A stretch of DNA of 44,575 nucleotides, taken from NCBI GenBank assembly GCA_021773435.1, contig JAJFKC010000046.1, forward strand, positions 1 to 44,575, given 5' to 3'. Below, in pieces: positions 10,366 through 21,962 of this stretch. Each line of letters starts with the position of its first letter. Positions within the stretch are counted from its first letter, which is position 1. The translations under genes were made by a program, and so were the position numbers. The notes beneath the pieces were generated by a model. The model made no database searches and had not been told where the DNA came from. It saw only the letters and a program-made list of their open reading frames with translations. This stretch comes from Porticoccaceae bacterium (GTDB taxonomy: Bacteria > Pseudomonadota > Gammaproteobacteria > Pseudomonadales > Porticoccaceae).

Positions 10366-10433
10366 AATTATGTATTAGTTCAACTGGGTATAAGTTCAAT
10401 TATGTATTAGTTCAACTACGTATTACTGAGCAA
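10366..10433. repeat. Tandem array of about 16-bp imperfect repeats
   Basis: The 20-mer starting AATTATGTATTAG occurs exactly at 10366-10385 and at 10398-10417. Diverged units (GGGTATAAGTTCAAT, ACGTATTACTGAGC) sit between and after them, giving about four units of 15-17 bp. The array lies in the gap between two convergent genes. Confidence 0.8.
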
Positions 10434-10448
10434 TGGCAGAGCACGACA

Positions 10449-12509
<2,061 letters not shown>

Positions 12510-12611
12510 TCAGTATTCGGGAAATATAAATTTATTTGCGATGACAAAGCATCATTATTTGCAATTTCGCTAGTGTTGGCGGCGGCGTTTGCCGCTAGTT
12601 TATCGGCATAT

Positions 12612-12633
12612 AAAAAGGGGGCGTTAGCCCCCC
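12612..12633 (-). terminator. Terminator of the DapA-like gene
   Basis: On the minus strand GGGGGC and GCCCCC (12617-12622 and 12627-12632) form a 6-bp stem with a four-base loop, followed by TTTTT (complement of 12612-12616). It lies about 70 nt after the stop of the minus-strand gene ending at 12702. Confidence 0.85.
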
Positions 12634-12701
12634 ATTGGAGTATATTTGTAGATTTAACTTATCTTAAAATAGGTATTGAACCAGATGTTAGCCCGCGTTT
12701 G

Positions 12702-13670
12702 CTAAAGGATGCCAGCCTCTCTTAATCGACCCTGCAGCCATTCCCGGTCTTCACCGGTAATGGGTTTGACCGGGGGCATAATGGTGCCAGCTTTGAGTCC
12801 GACAAACTCGAACCAGGCTTTCATATAGGGGATGGCCGAGGCGTAGGAGCCAGTATTGATAATCCAGGTCACCATGATTTCTTCAAATAGCGCACCGGCA
12901 TCGCGCAGCAGCATCCACTCCTCCCGGGCTGCGTCGAAATCACCGGCCATGGCCAGGTCAAAGTAGGCTTTCATATGAACCCGCTGTTTGCCAAAGGCGA
13001 TATAGCAAAAGTTGGCCCACATTACCTGCCCGCCGACCCGCAGATCATCGAGAAAGGCGTATTCAATGGGTTCTGAAATTACTAAATCGTTACGCAGTGC
13101 CTTGCGAACCCGCGCCGTATCGCCTTGTATCAGCGAACCTTGCTTCATGCCGACCACGGTGTCCAAATCGCAGACTCGCTTCATCAGATCAACACTGAGC
13201 ACCTTGCCCGACACGGGCGTACGATAAAGCATCACGGCAAGATCGGAATGGTCAGTGAGGTATTGAAAGTAGTCGTAAATTTCGTCATCGGATTTAAGCT
13301 GAAAGGGTGGGTTCATGACCTCCGCGCCCTCGAAACCAATGGCTTCAAGGCGGTCCAGCTTCTCCAGCGCCTGATGAACGCTGTGATCCAGCAGTATGGT
13401 CCACAGCTTCATGCGACCTTTATTCGCATCGGCAACAATCTCGTGATAACGCAGCCAGTCCGAGAGCTTCAGGTTCCAGCCTTCGGCGACGTTGCCGCCA
13501 ACCACCAGGCCGGGGATACCCATGTCCGCATAGGCATCGATGTTTTCGCGAATGCCTGCTTCGTCCAGCGTAAAGTCGTCGCTGATGGGTGTGATGGGAC
13601 ATTCGTAAAAACCTTTGAGGTTTTCAACGGCCCAGGATTTTGCTTCGCTTCGGGTAAATTCTAGCGCCAT
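12702..13670 (-). CDS. DapA/NAL-superfamily class I aldolase-lyase
   Basis: The 322-residue protein is a TIM-barrel enzyme of the dihydrodipicolinate synthase / N-acetylneuraminate lyase superfamily. The Schiff-base lysine is Lys176 (GMKQGS) and the tyrosine acid/base is Tyr149 (LYRTP). The segment that reads GTTGE in true DapA is GGNVAEG here (58-64), so the two threonines that serve in lysine synthesis are missing. A different pyruvate-dependent aldolase or hydratase is more likely than lysine biosynthesis. The substrate cannot be read from sequence. It has its own terminator and is divergent from cls. Confidence 0.8.
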   Translation of the reverse strand: MALEFTRSEAKSWAVENLKGFYECPITPISDDFTLDEAGIRENIDAYADMGIPGLVVGGNVAEGWNLKLSDWLRYHEIVADANKGRMKLWTILLDHSVHQALEKLDRLEAIGFEGAEVMNPPFQLKSDDEIYDYFQYLTDHSDLAVMLYRTPVSGKVLSVDLMKRVCDLDTVVGMKQGSLIQGDTARVRKALRNDLVISEPIEYAFLDDLRVGGQVMWANFCYIAFGKQRVHMKAYFDLAMAGDFDAAREEWMLLRDAGALFEEIMVTWIINTGSYASAIPYMKAWFEFVGLKAGTIMPPVKPITGEDREWLQGRLREAGIL

Positions 13671-13853
13671 GATCTGGATACTCTAATAATTTAGTCAAGG
13701 CAGAATAAAACGCCTTCCCTCGGAAGTCCACCGTCATGGATTTAGTTTTTAAAAGGAAATTAAAATAAGGGGAGTCAATTTTATGGGTCATCCCCAATAT
13801 GGAATAACCTTGAGTATGATGTCTGGGTTTCTAAATCTAATTGAAGAGTTGTG

Positions 13854-15380
13854 ATGGTCTACCTCAATGGCTTAATCATCGTTTTGCATGTGTTAGTGGC
13901 CACAGCGGCTTCCTGGCACGCGCTGCTATATAAGCGGGATTCTCGAGCAGCGCTGGGCTGGATCGCGGTGTGTGTGCTATTTCCCCTGGCAGGGCCACTG
14001 CTTTACTACATGCTCGGTATTAATCGTATAGAAAGTCGCGCGCGGCTCTTAGCTGGAGAAAAAGCCAGGCGACGTTTTGTGGAGTTTGAAAGGGGTTCCG
14101 GACTCTCGTTAGGTGGGGCATATGCCGATACTGCCCCTGGCGGGCCTAATGATAAGACGAGTCTGATACGAGCGGTTGGGGCCATTACCGGTCAGCATCT
14201 TGTTGCGGGCCACCATGTCGATATTTTTTACAATGGCGAAGGTGCCTATCCGGCTATGTTGGCCGCAATAGAACAGGCTCAGGATTCTATTCTGTTGATG
14301 ACCTACATATTCGAAACCAACGCTACAGGCAGACGATTTATCGATGCCTTAGGCAACGCTATGGCCCGAGGGGTGAACGTCCGAGTAGTGATCGACGGTA
14401 TGGGTGAAAAGTACTCTTTTCCTCGCGCGACGCGTTTACTCAGGCGTGTAGACGTACCAGTTTGTCGCTTTAATCCGCCGAAACTGATACCGCCGTCATT
14501 ACCCATTAATATGCGTAATCACCGAAAAATTATGGTCGTCGATGAACGTATCTCTTTTACTGGTGGTATCAATATTGGTGATCGGCATTTAGTCGATGCA
14601 CCTGCCGAGAAAAGTCCGGTCGCGGATATTCACTTTCGGATCACCGGTCCGATTGTTGCGCAATTGAGCTCAGCTTTTAATGATGGCTGGTTGCAGGCTG
14701 GCGGAACACCCATGGCATTTTCTGAACTAAGCGCTTCCAGCGATGCCCTCGGGAGTATCGACGAGTTTGATGCCAATAAGCTTGACGTAGATGTCTCGGA
14801 CGATGGCTTGGTAAGTGCGGGGGCTAACACTGGGTGCTTTTGTCGAGTCATTACCGATGGCCCGGGCGAAGACCTGGATCGTCTGGCTCTGGTTATAGAG
14901 ACAGCCGTGAGTTCGGCTCAACACAGTATTCGTATAATGACGCCTTACTTTTTACCCACTCGGGCTTTAATAGCTGCTTTGCGAAGTGCAGCGCTGCGTG
15001 GCGTTAGCGTGCAGATCGTGTTGCCAGAAAACAGTAACCTGCCCTATGTACATTGGGCAACTCGGAATATGTTGTGGGAATTACTGTATTACCATGTCGA
15101 GGTTTTCTATCAGCCGCCACCTTTCGCGCATTCCAAATTGTTCCTTATTGACGATGACTATGCCTTAATCGGTTCCGCCAATATTGACCCGCGCAGTTTG
15201 CGGCTTAACTACGAGCTCGGCGTTGAAATATACGACCGCGAAACAACACAGACATTAACCAGCCATTTTAAAAACATGGTGGGTGTTGCACGACCAGTGA
15301 CGCTTGACGAGGTGGATGGGCGCTCGCTTATCCACCGCACGCGGGATTCATTGTGCTGGCTATTTTCGCCTTATCTTTGA
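13854..15380 (+). CDS. cls: Cardiolipin synthase (phospholipase D family)
   Basis: The 508-residue inner-membrane enzyme makes cardiolipin from phosphatidylglycerol. Two N-terminal transmembrane segments (about 1-20 and 32-55) are followed by two PLD domains, each with an HKD motif: HRKIMVVDERISFTGG with His223, and HSKLFLIDDDYALIGSANID with His426 and Lys428. Length and layout match bacterial ClsA. I prefer the ATG at 13854 over the adjacent GTG at 13851 because GAAGAG at 13843-13848 is better spaced for it. Confidence 0.92.
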   Translation: MVYLNGLIIVLHVLVATAASWHALLYKRDSRAALGWIAVCVLFPLAGPLLYYMLGINRIESRARLLAGEKARRRFVEFERGSGLSLGGAYADTAPGGPNDKTSLIRAVGAITGQHLVAGHHVDIFYNGEGAYPAMLAAIEQAQDSILLMTYIFETNATGRRFIDALGNAMARGVNVRVVIDGMGEKYSFPRATRLLRRVDVPVCRFNPPKLIPPSLPINMRNHRKIMVVDERISFTGGINIGDRHLVDAPAEKSPVADIHFRITGPIVAQLSSAFNDGWLQAGGTPMAFSELSASSDALGSIDEFDANKLDVDVSDDGLVSAGANTGCFCRVITDGPGEDLDRLALVIETAVSSAQHSIRIMTPYFLPTRALIAALRSAALRGVSVQIVLPENSNLPYVHWATRNMLWELLYYHVEVFYQPPPFAHSKLFLIDDDYALIGSANIDPRSLRLNYELGVEIYDRETTQTLTSHFKNMVGVARPVTLDEVDGRSLIHRTRDSLCWLFSPYL

Positions 15381-15451
15381 AAAGGGATTACGTGCTTGAG
15401 AATTGCCCATAAGCGATTCGGGGACAACGGTACGTATTCAGGACGGCAGAA

Positions 15452-16603
15452 TTAATCAACAATCGAACGCTTGGAAATTTCTTCCAGCATTACCTCGGTA
15501 GCACCACCGCCAATACTCTGTACCCGGGCATCCCGAACCATACGCTCAATGGCACTTTCTCGAATGTAACCGAAACCGCCGTGAAACTGCTGGCAGGTGT
15601 ACATGGTTTCGTTGACTAACTCGCAGCAAAAGGCTTTGGCCATGGAGACTTCTTTCACACAGTCCTGCCCCATGGAGTCTAGCCAGGCAGCGTGATAGGT
15701 GAGTTGTCGACCGGCCTCGACCTTGGCCTGCAACATCGCCAGTCGCTGGCGAATGGTCTGCTTGTCCCACAGGGTTTCACCAAAGGCTTTACGATCCTGT
15801 ACATATTGCAGGGTGATTTCCAGGGCTTTAGAGGCTTCGCCGATTGATTGAGCTGCCAGCACGGTGCGCTCATTCTGGAAATTTTTCATGATGGAATAAA
15901 AGCCTTTATTCAATTCGCCGAGAATGTTTTCTTTTGGCACCCGGCAATTATCGAAGACCAGCTCGGCGGTGTCGGAGCTGCGCCAGCCCTGCTTATCGAG
16001 GGCGCGACTCACTGAAAAGCCTTCCATCCCTTTTTCGACAATAAAAATTGTAATACCGCGAGAGGCTTTAACCGATGTATCAGTTTTTGCCGCCACAAAA
16101 TAAACATCGCCTTTGACACCGTTAGTAATAAACATTTTGCTGCCGTTAAGCAGATAGCTGTCGCCGTCTTCAGTTGCCGTAGTGCGCATGCCTTGCACAT
16201 CGGAGCCAGCATCTGGTTCCGTTACCGCCACCACACAGATCTTTTTGCCGCTGATAAGGTCGGGCATGTATTTGTCTTTCTGAGTTTTATTACCGAAGTT
16301 TTCCAGGTGGGGAGAGGCCATATCGGTGTGTACCATAACGGTGGCCACAAAGCCGCCAAAAGTGGATCGGCCCAGTTCTTCAGCGAGAATCACGCTACTC
16401 AGCGTATTCATATTGCTGCCGCCGTATTCTTCGCCATAGCGGATACCGAGGAGACCCAGGTCACCCATTTTGCGCAGCACGTCCCGGGGCACAAAGCCGT
16501 CCTCTTCCCACTGCTCACCGTTGGGTACGATCTCCTGCTCGACAAAGCGGCGGATTTGTTCACGGAGCATGTTTTGTTCTTCAGAAAAATACAGTTGGTT
16601 CAT
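15452..16603 (-). CDS. Acyl-CoA dehydrogenase, IVD/long-chain type
   Basis: The 383-residue flavoprotein oxidises an acyl-CoA to the 2-enoyl-CoA. The FAD-binding signature VTEPDAGSD is at 128-136. The glutamate found in the YEGT motif of medium-chain enzymes is glycine here (SIGGGATEVM). The catalytic base is instead most likely Glu245 in NERTVL, the helix position used by isovaleryl-CoA and long-chain dehydrogenases. It is the last gene of a minus-strand set with two acyl-CoA carboxylase subunits, so a branched-chain (LiuA/AtuD-like) role is plausible. The exact substrate is unknown. Confidence 0.85.
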   Translation of the reverse strand: MNQLYFSEEQNMLREQIRRFVEQEIVPNGEQWEEDGFVPRDVLRKMGDLGLLGIRYGEEYGGSNMNTLSSVILAEELGRSTFGGFVATVMVHTDMASPHLENFGNKTQKDKYMPDLISGKKICVVAVTEPDAGSDVQGMRTTATEDGDSYLLNGSKMFITNGVKGDVYFVAAKTDTSVKASRGITIFIVEKGMEGFSVSRALDKQGWRSSDTAELVFDNCRVPKENILGELNKGFYSIMKNFQNERTVLAAQSIGEASKALEITLQYVQDRKAFGETLWDKQTIRQRLAMLQAKVEAGRQLTYHAAWLDSMGQDCVKEVSMAKAFCCELVNETMYTCQQFHGGFGYIRESAIERMVRDARVQSIGGGATEVMLEEISKRSIVD

Positions 16604-16698
16604 GTTATGTCTCGGTTGTTGGGGCTGGGTTGTCGCGCTGGGATTGTTGTTTCAGCGTTACACTATTCGTGCCTGTATCTTGCATTTTAGAGTGGTGA

Positions 16699-18774
16699 TT
16701 ATTCTTCCGTCAGGGCGATAAGAACAGCACCGCCCTCTACGTTTTCGCCGGGAGCACAGAATATTTCTTCCACCCTGCCGTCGGTTTGTGCATTGAGATT
16801 GTGCAAGAGTTTCATGGAATCCAGCACCACCAGGATGTCACCCGTGCTGACCTGGTCACCTACCGAAACTTTAACCTCGGTGACCAGACCTGGGAGCGTG
16901 GCGACCACCTTGCGCTCGCCGCTACCTTCATCGGCCGCATTGTTTAACGCTAGTTGTTGCTCGCTGAGTAGTTGGTAACGATAGCTTTGCCCGGCCCATT
17001 GCAGAATAATTTCTTCATCGAGGTGATCCACCGTCAAGCGTCGGCTCAAACTGTCTATTTCTATTTGTAATAACTGTGCTGCGGATAAAGCCTGCGCTTC
17101 GAGCCAGCATCCGTGGCAGGCTAGCAGCTTGCTTTCACGGCCAGTAATTTCAGCTAGATAACTACCCTTGCGTCCGCTGATAACGACAGTTTCGATATCG
17201 CCTTCCGGGGTGACCAGATTGATGCGGGTATTACCGAGTAGACCGGAGCGACCCAGCACCCGAAAGCCTCCCAACGACTGCCAGGGTGACACATGTTGAT
17301 CAGCTGATGGGTATTCTTTGGGTGCTTGTTCAAGGGTCATTACGCTGGCAACTGCGGCGCAAACCAGAAGATTGTCATCACTGGCTCGACGCTGCCACCC
17401 ACCACCAAAGGTTTCGCTCAGGTAGTTGGTGGTGAGTGGGCTGGCGACAAAGTTATTGTGGCGCAAAATACTGCTGAGAAATTCCTGGTTGGTGCCGACG
17501 CCAACCAGGGTGAAATCAGCCAGGCCCCGCAATAATGCCTGTCGAGCTTGTTCACGATCCTGGCCGATACCAATTACTTTGGCGAGCATTGGGTCGTAAT
17601 AAGGTGTGATGGCCGTACCTGGACCAATACCACTGTCGACCCGGACATCATTCCTGCCATATTGGTTCTGTGGTTCCCGATAAAGCGACACCGTGCCGGT
17701 TTCGGGCCGATAGTCGTTCGCCGGGTCTTCAGCATTTAGCCGAGCTTCGATGGCCCAGCCATTTGCGGTGATTTGTTTCTGGTTGACGGCTAGCGCCTCG
17801 CCTGCGGCAATACGAATTTGCCACTCGACTAGGTCGAAGTGGGTAATGGCTTCGGTGACTGGATGTTCAACTTGTAGCCGAGTGTTCATTTCCAGAAAGT
17901 AAGTTTTGCCGGTGTGGTCGTCCAGTAAAAATTCCACCGTACCTAAAGAGTCATAGGCGATAGTCTGACCCAGAATAATGGCATCTTTAAAGAGTTGTGC
18001 TCTTTGTGTCTCCTCCAGGAAGGCTGCGGGCGCTTCTTCGATAACCTTCTGGTGATTGCGCTGGATAGAACATTCCCGCTCAAACAGATGGACGATATTG
18101 CCGTGCTTATCGGCGGCGAGTTGAACTTCGATATGGCGGGGCGTGGAGATGAGTTTTTCCAGCAATATGCTGTCGTCACCAAAGCCGGAGACAGCTTCCT
18201 GTTTAGCCTGAGGCAGTTCGGCAATGAGTTGCTCGGTGCTGTCGATGCGGCGCATACCACGACCGCCGCCACCGGCGCTGGCCTTGATCATTATCGGAAA
18301 GCCTATCTCTTTAGCCGCCGCCGCTAATGTTGATTCACTTTGATCTGCGCCGTGATAACCGGGAATCGTGGCCACCCCGGCTTTTTCGGCCAGAGTTTTT
18401 GATTCGATTTTGGAGCCCATCAGCCGAATGGCTTCACGGTTGGGGCCGATAAAAGTCATGCCTTCTCGTTCGCAGGCGGCGATCAGCACTTCGCTTTCGG
18501 ACAAAAAACCGTAACCGGGATGAATGGCATCAGCGCCGGTGCGTTGGGCCGCTGCGATTATCACTTCGGCATTTAGATAGGACTCGGCACTTTCGGCAGG
18601 GCCGATTAATACGGCCTCATCAGCTAACGCAACATGGGGGGCGTAGCGGTCGGCTTCGGAATAAACTCCAATGGCGCGTATGCCCATCTTTTGGCAGGTG
18701 CGGATAATGCGAACGGCGATCTCGCCCCGGTTGGCTATCAGTACTGATGCTATATTCATAACTGACTTGTTCAT
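16699..18774 (-). CDS. Acyl-CoA carboxylase, biotin-carrying alpha subunit
   Basis: This subunit combines biotin carboxylase (ATP-grasp, with KASAGGGGRGM as the glycine-rich loop) and, at the C-terminus, a biotin carrier domain with the biotinylated lysine near residue 655 in DSMKLLH. Most carriers have EAMKM, so the flanks are unusual while the Met-Lys pair is kept. I start it at ATG 18774, which has GAGGGG at a good distance, giving 691 residues. An upstream GTG at 18813 would overlap the beta gene, and the ATG at 18759 has no ribosome-binding site. It pairs with the beta subunit directly upstream; together they resemble methylcrotonyl- or geranyl-CoA carboxylase. Confidence 0.88.
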   Translation of the reverse strand: MNKSVMNIASVLIANRGEIAVRIIRTCQKMGIRAIGVYSEADRYAPHVALADEAVLIGPAESAESYLNAEVIIAAAQRTGADAIHPGYGFLSESEVLIAACEREGMTFIGPNREAIRLMGSKIESKTLAEKAGVATIPGYHGADQSESTLAAAAKEIGFPIMIKASAGGGGRGMRRIDSTEQLIAELPQAKQEAVSGFGDDSILLEKLISTPRHIEVQLAADKHGNIVHLFERECSIQRNHQKVIEEAPAAFLEETQRAQLFKDAIILGQTIAYDSLGTVEFLLDDHTGKTYFLEMNTRLQVEHPVTEAITHFDLVEWQIRIAAGEALAVNQKQITANGWAIEARLNAEDPANDYRPETGTVSLYREPQNQYGRNDVRVDSGIGPGTAITPYYDPMLAKVIGIGQDREQARQALLRGLADFTLVGVGTNQEFLSSILRHNNFVASPLTTNYLSETFGGGWQRRASDDNLLVCAAVASVMTLEQAPKEYPSADQHVSPWQSLGGFRVLGRSGLLGNTRINLVTPEGDIETVVISGRKGSYLAEITGRESKLLACHGCWLEAQALSAAQLLQIEIDSLSRRLTVDHLDEEIILQWAGQSYRYQLLSEQQLALNNAADEGSGERKVVATLPGLVTEVKVSVGDQVSTGDILVVLDSMKLLHNLNAQTDGRVEEIFCAPGENVEGGAVLIALTEE

Positions 18775-18787
18775 CCCATAAGCCCCC

Positions 18788-20389
18788 TCACATGCGATAC
18801 ACGGGTGAGGCACCCACGCCAGGTGGCTGGGTGGCGGCGAGGGCCAGGCACAGGCCCATTACATCGCGGGTGTCTGCCGGTTCGATAATGCCGTCATCCC
18901 AGAGTCGGGCAGTGGCGTAATAAGGATCACTTTGCTCGCCGTACTGGGCGCGCACGCCGTCTTCGATTTCCTGCAACTCTGCCTGAGTGGCTTCGCCGGC
19001 TTTAATACTGCTCCTGCGTAATTCCAACATGACATTGCTGGCGATGTCTGCGTTCATGGTGGCACATTTTGCCGAGGGCCAGGTGAACAAAAAATGCGGC
19101 CAGAAACCGCGACCTGCCATGCCGTAATTGCCCGCGCCGTAGGAGCCGCCGACGATGATGGAAAATTTGGGCACTCGCGAAGTCGCCTGGGCATAAACCA
19201 TTTTGGCGCTGTTTTTTGCGATGCCGCCGCGCTCCGCCTCGGTGCCGACCATAAAACCGGTGATATTGTGGAGGAATAACAGCGGCGTCTTGCGCTGATT
19301 GCACATTTCAATAAAGTGCGCACCTTTCAACGAAGATTCAGAAAACAGCGCGCCATTATTGCCAATTAGTCCGACCGGATAGCCGTGGATATAGGCGGTG
19401 CCGCAAATCAGCGTATCACCGTAGAGCGGTTTGAATTCGTGGAAGTCGCTGTCATCCACCAGGCGGGCGATGATTTCTCTCACGTCATAGGGGATTTTCG
19501 GGTTGGCGCTGACTACGCCGGAGATTTCATCCGGGCTGTAGCGGGGCGGTTTGACCGGTTTCACATCGGCATAACATCGAGTCGGCCAGTTCAGCTTGCT
19601 GATAATTTCTCTCAGGCGGGCCAGGGCCTCAGCCTCATCTTCAGCAAGGTAGTCGGCAACACCAGATACCTTGCCGTGCATCTCGGCACCACCGAGAGTC
19701 TCGCCATCGACCTCTTCATTAATGGCGACTTTAACGATGGACGGCCCGCCCAGATGAATCCGGGCATTGCCCTTGACCATAATATTTTCATCCGAGAGCG
19801 CAGGAATATAAGCCCCGCCCGCCGTGCAGCCGCCGAATACAGCGGATAATTGCGGCAGACCCTGTGCCGACATATTGCACTGCCTGTAAAAAGTATTGCC
19901 GAAATGTTCTTTGTCTGGGAAAACGCGGTCTTGCTCCGGCAGATAAGCGCCGCCGCAGTCCACCAGGTAAATACAGGGCAGGCGATTTTGCTCTGCGATC
20001 TCCTGGGCGCGGACATGTTTTTTAACAGTTTCGTGAAAAAATGAGCCGCCTTTGACTGTGGCGTCATTGGCAATAATCATGCATTGGACGCCGCAGATTT
20101 TGGCAATGCCTGTGACGATCCCAGCCGAGGGCACTTCGTTCTTGTACAGCCCGTGGGCAGCCAGGGGTGAGAGTTCTAAAAATGGCGTATGTGGATCAAT
20201 CAATCGATCGATGCGCTCGCGGGCCAGCATTTTGCCACGCGCGCGGTGGCGCTCAATCAGCTTTTCACGGATGCCCGTTGCCGCTTCCTGCAAGTTATCA
20301 CGCAGCCTTTTTAGCAGAGTTTCATAGTGGTTCTGGTTATCCTGAAAGGTCTCGGAACGGGTGTTTACACTGGACTGAATGTGGCTCAT
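18788..20389 (-). CDS. Acyl-CoA carboxylase, carboxyltransferase beta subunit
   Basis: The 533-residue protein has two crotonase-fold carboxyltransferase halves. Recognisable segments are ARERIDRLIDP, NDATVKGGSFF, CTAGGAYIPALSDE and GGSYGAGNYGMAGRGF. It transfers CO2 from carboxybiotin to a 2-enoyl-CoA. The overall pattern is closest to the methylcrotonyl/geranyl-CoA carboxylase group (LiuB, AtuC). I cannot separate these two, because the substrate-pocket residue that distinguishes them needs an alignment. The ATG at 20389 has a TGAGAG site; an upstream start at 20413 lacks one. It is the first gene of the minus-strand carboxylase operon. Confidence 0.88.
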   Translation of the reverse strand: MSHIQSSVNTRSETFQDNQNHYETLLKRLRDNLQEAATGIREKLIERHRARGKMLARERIDRLIDPHTPFLELSPLAAHGLYKNEVPSAGIVTGIAKICGVQCMIIANDATVKGGSFFHETVKKHVRAQEIAEQNRLPCIYLVDCGGAYLPEQDRVFPDKEHFGNTFYRQCNMSAQGLPQLSAVFGGCTAGGAYIPALSDENIMVKGNARIHLGGPSIVKVAINEEVDGETLGGAEMHGKVSGVADYLAEDEAEALARLREIISKLNWPTRCYADVKPVKPPRYSPDEISGVVSANPKIPYDVREIIARLVDDSDFHEFKPLYGDTLICGTAYIHGYPVGLIGNNGALFSESSLKGAHFIEMCNQRKTPLLFLHNITGFMVGTEAERGGIAKNSAKMVYAQATSRVPKFSIIVGGSYGAGNYGMAGRGFWPHFLFTWPSAKCATMNADIASNVMLELRRSSIKAGEATQAELQEIEDGVRAQYGEQSDPYYATARLWDDGIIEPADTRDVMGLCLALAATQPPGVGASPVYRM

Positions 20390-20641
20390 ATAAGCTCTCA
20401 GAATATAATCCAATTAAAGGGTAGCAGACCGTTGTGTCGGAGTGTTCAAGTCGATTCAAACGGCTCGCGAATCTAGCAAAAATAGGGGCTTAATTCAATG
20501 AGAAAGGGGCGTGCGAAGCTCTCGGAATTGCCGCTATATGGTATTGATAGAGGGATAAAAACGCGGGAGTATGGTTCTTGTTCGCATGGGTATACAACAG
20601 CAAACACATAAACAACAAACTGATAGACCGGGAGAGTAAAG

Positions 20642-21481
20642 ATGGCAGAAGAGCTGGGCAGGAATTTAAAACAGCAAGGCGATGTCGTACTTGTCGAAAA
20701 ACATGCCGAAGGCAAAATCTGGGTGCTGACCATGAACCGTCCCCACCGCATGAATGCGATGGGCGACGGTATGGCTGGTGATATCACCGAAGCGCTCGAA
20801 GCCTATCGTGATGACCGCAACGCCAGGGTGATGGTCATTACCGGCGCCGGGGACAAAGCCTTTTGTACCGGCGCAGATCTAATTGAAACCAGTGAGTCCC
20901 ATGCTGAGGCCATCGATGGCAAAGCCAAACCAAGTCGGGCCATGGGGCGGCTGGGCTTCTTCAACATGTCTGAATCTCTTAATCTCTGGAAGCCAACTAT
21001 TGCAGCCATTAACGGTTATGCCATTGCTGGTGGTTTTATGATGGCCATGCAATGCGATATCAGGATTATGGCCGACCACGCCAGAGTCGGTATCGCTGAA
21101 ACTCGCTGGAATATGCCCGGTGCGGCATGGATGGCACCACTCACTCGGCAAATGCCTCTGGGTTGTGCCATGGAACTGACCATGTGGGGCGACACAAAAT
21201 ACGATGCCAAGCGCTGCTACGATATCGGTTGGGCACAGGCTGTCGTCCCGAAAGAAAAACTCATGGAAACCGCCATGACCTATGCCGACCGTATGCTCAA
21301 TATGGGGCCGCGTGCGGTGAGTAATAATAAAGAGATGGTTTACCGAGGCGCCTATATGGACCCCAGAGATTCGTTGCGCTTTGGTACGGCGCTGGAGAAA
21401 AATCTGCAGGGAATGGCCGATAGTATTGAAGGGCCATTGGCTTTTTCTGAAAAGCGTCGGCCAGACTTCCGGAATGCTTAG
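20642..21481 (+). CDS. Enoyl-CoA hydratase/isomerase family protein
   Basis: The 279-residue crotonase-fold protein is transcribed divergently from the carboxylase operon. The oxyanion-hole segments are CTGADLIE (about 77-84) and AIAGGFMMA (about 126-134). Of the two catalytic glutamates of classical hydratases, one is Met here (GGFMMAMQCD) and the other seems kept in the segment GIAETRWNMPG. Beside a carboxylase and an acyl-CoA dehydrogenase, it is a candidate for the hydratase step after carboxylation (methylglutaconyl- or isohexenylglutaconyl-CoA hydratase), by analogy with LiuC/AtuE. That assignment is inference. A GGGAGAG site precedes the ATG. Confidence 0.82.
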   Translation: MAEELGRNLKQQGDVVLVEKHAEGKIWVLTMNRPHRMNAMGDGMAGDITEALEAYRDDRNARVMVITGAGDKAFCTGADLIETSESHAEAIDGKAKPSRAMGRLGFFNMSESLNLWKPTIAAINGYAIAGGFMMAMQCDIRIMADHARVGIAETRWNMPGAAWMAPLTRQMPLGCAMELTMWGDTKYDAKRCYDIGWAQAVVPKEKLMETAMTYADRMLNMGPRAVSNNKEMVYRGAYMDPRDSLRFGTALEKNLQGMADSIEGPLAFSEKRRPDFRNA

Positions 21482-21962
21482 GGCAAACTTGACGTAGATA
21501 TTAAATCTAGACCTGTAAAGTTTGTTTTCTGAGGATATTGGATTTTCTGATTCAGAACTGCCCCGCCTGGGTGATGAAAATTTCTATTGCTAATTCCGAC
21601 GCTGTTAAGGAGTGATGACCATTCAAAAGCCACATCAGTTCTTAAGTATTTATCTTGAAAAATTATTTTTGTACGCCTGGGAATTTTGAGTGATCTACCC
21701 ATGAACGATATTGGTTAGATGCTCTGGTTCGGACTGCGGAATGGTTTCCATTTTAAATGTGTGAACTGGTTCTTGAATTCCGCTGTCAGCCCTATCTTTG
21801 CAACGCATTCTGTCTATGCTACTTGGTAATGAATCACCGCTACCTGGTTTTGGGTAACAAGGGATGAATGTCTTAGTCGTTTCCTCAGCGGTTCTCTGAA
21901 TAACTGGGGAACGCTCACCTCATGACGATTAAGGCCAGTTAACCAATAATAGAATCGAGTAT
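21482..21962. other. Intergenic region without visible gene
   Basis: This 481-bp gap lies between the crotonase and the DUF1631 gene. Short ORFs in it lack ribosome-binding sites and recognisable sequence. I see no terminator hairpin or repeat array. The promoter of the DUF1631 gene presumably lies in its right half. Confidence 0.6.

Noticed and set aside
13125-13664. 179-residue ORF antisense to the DapA-like gene.
   Set aside because: The opposite strand encodes a clear enzyme with catalytic residues; this is its shadow.
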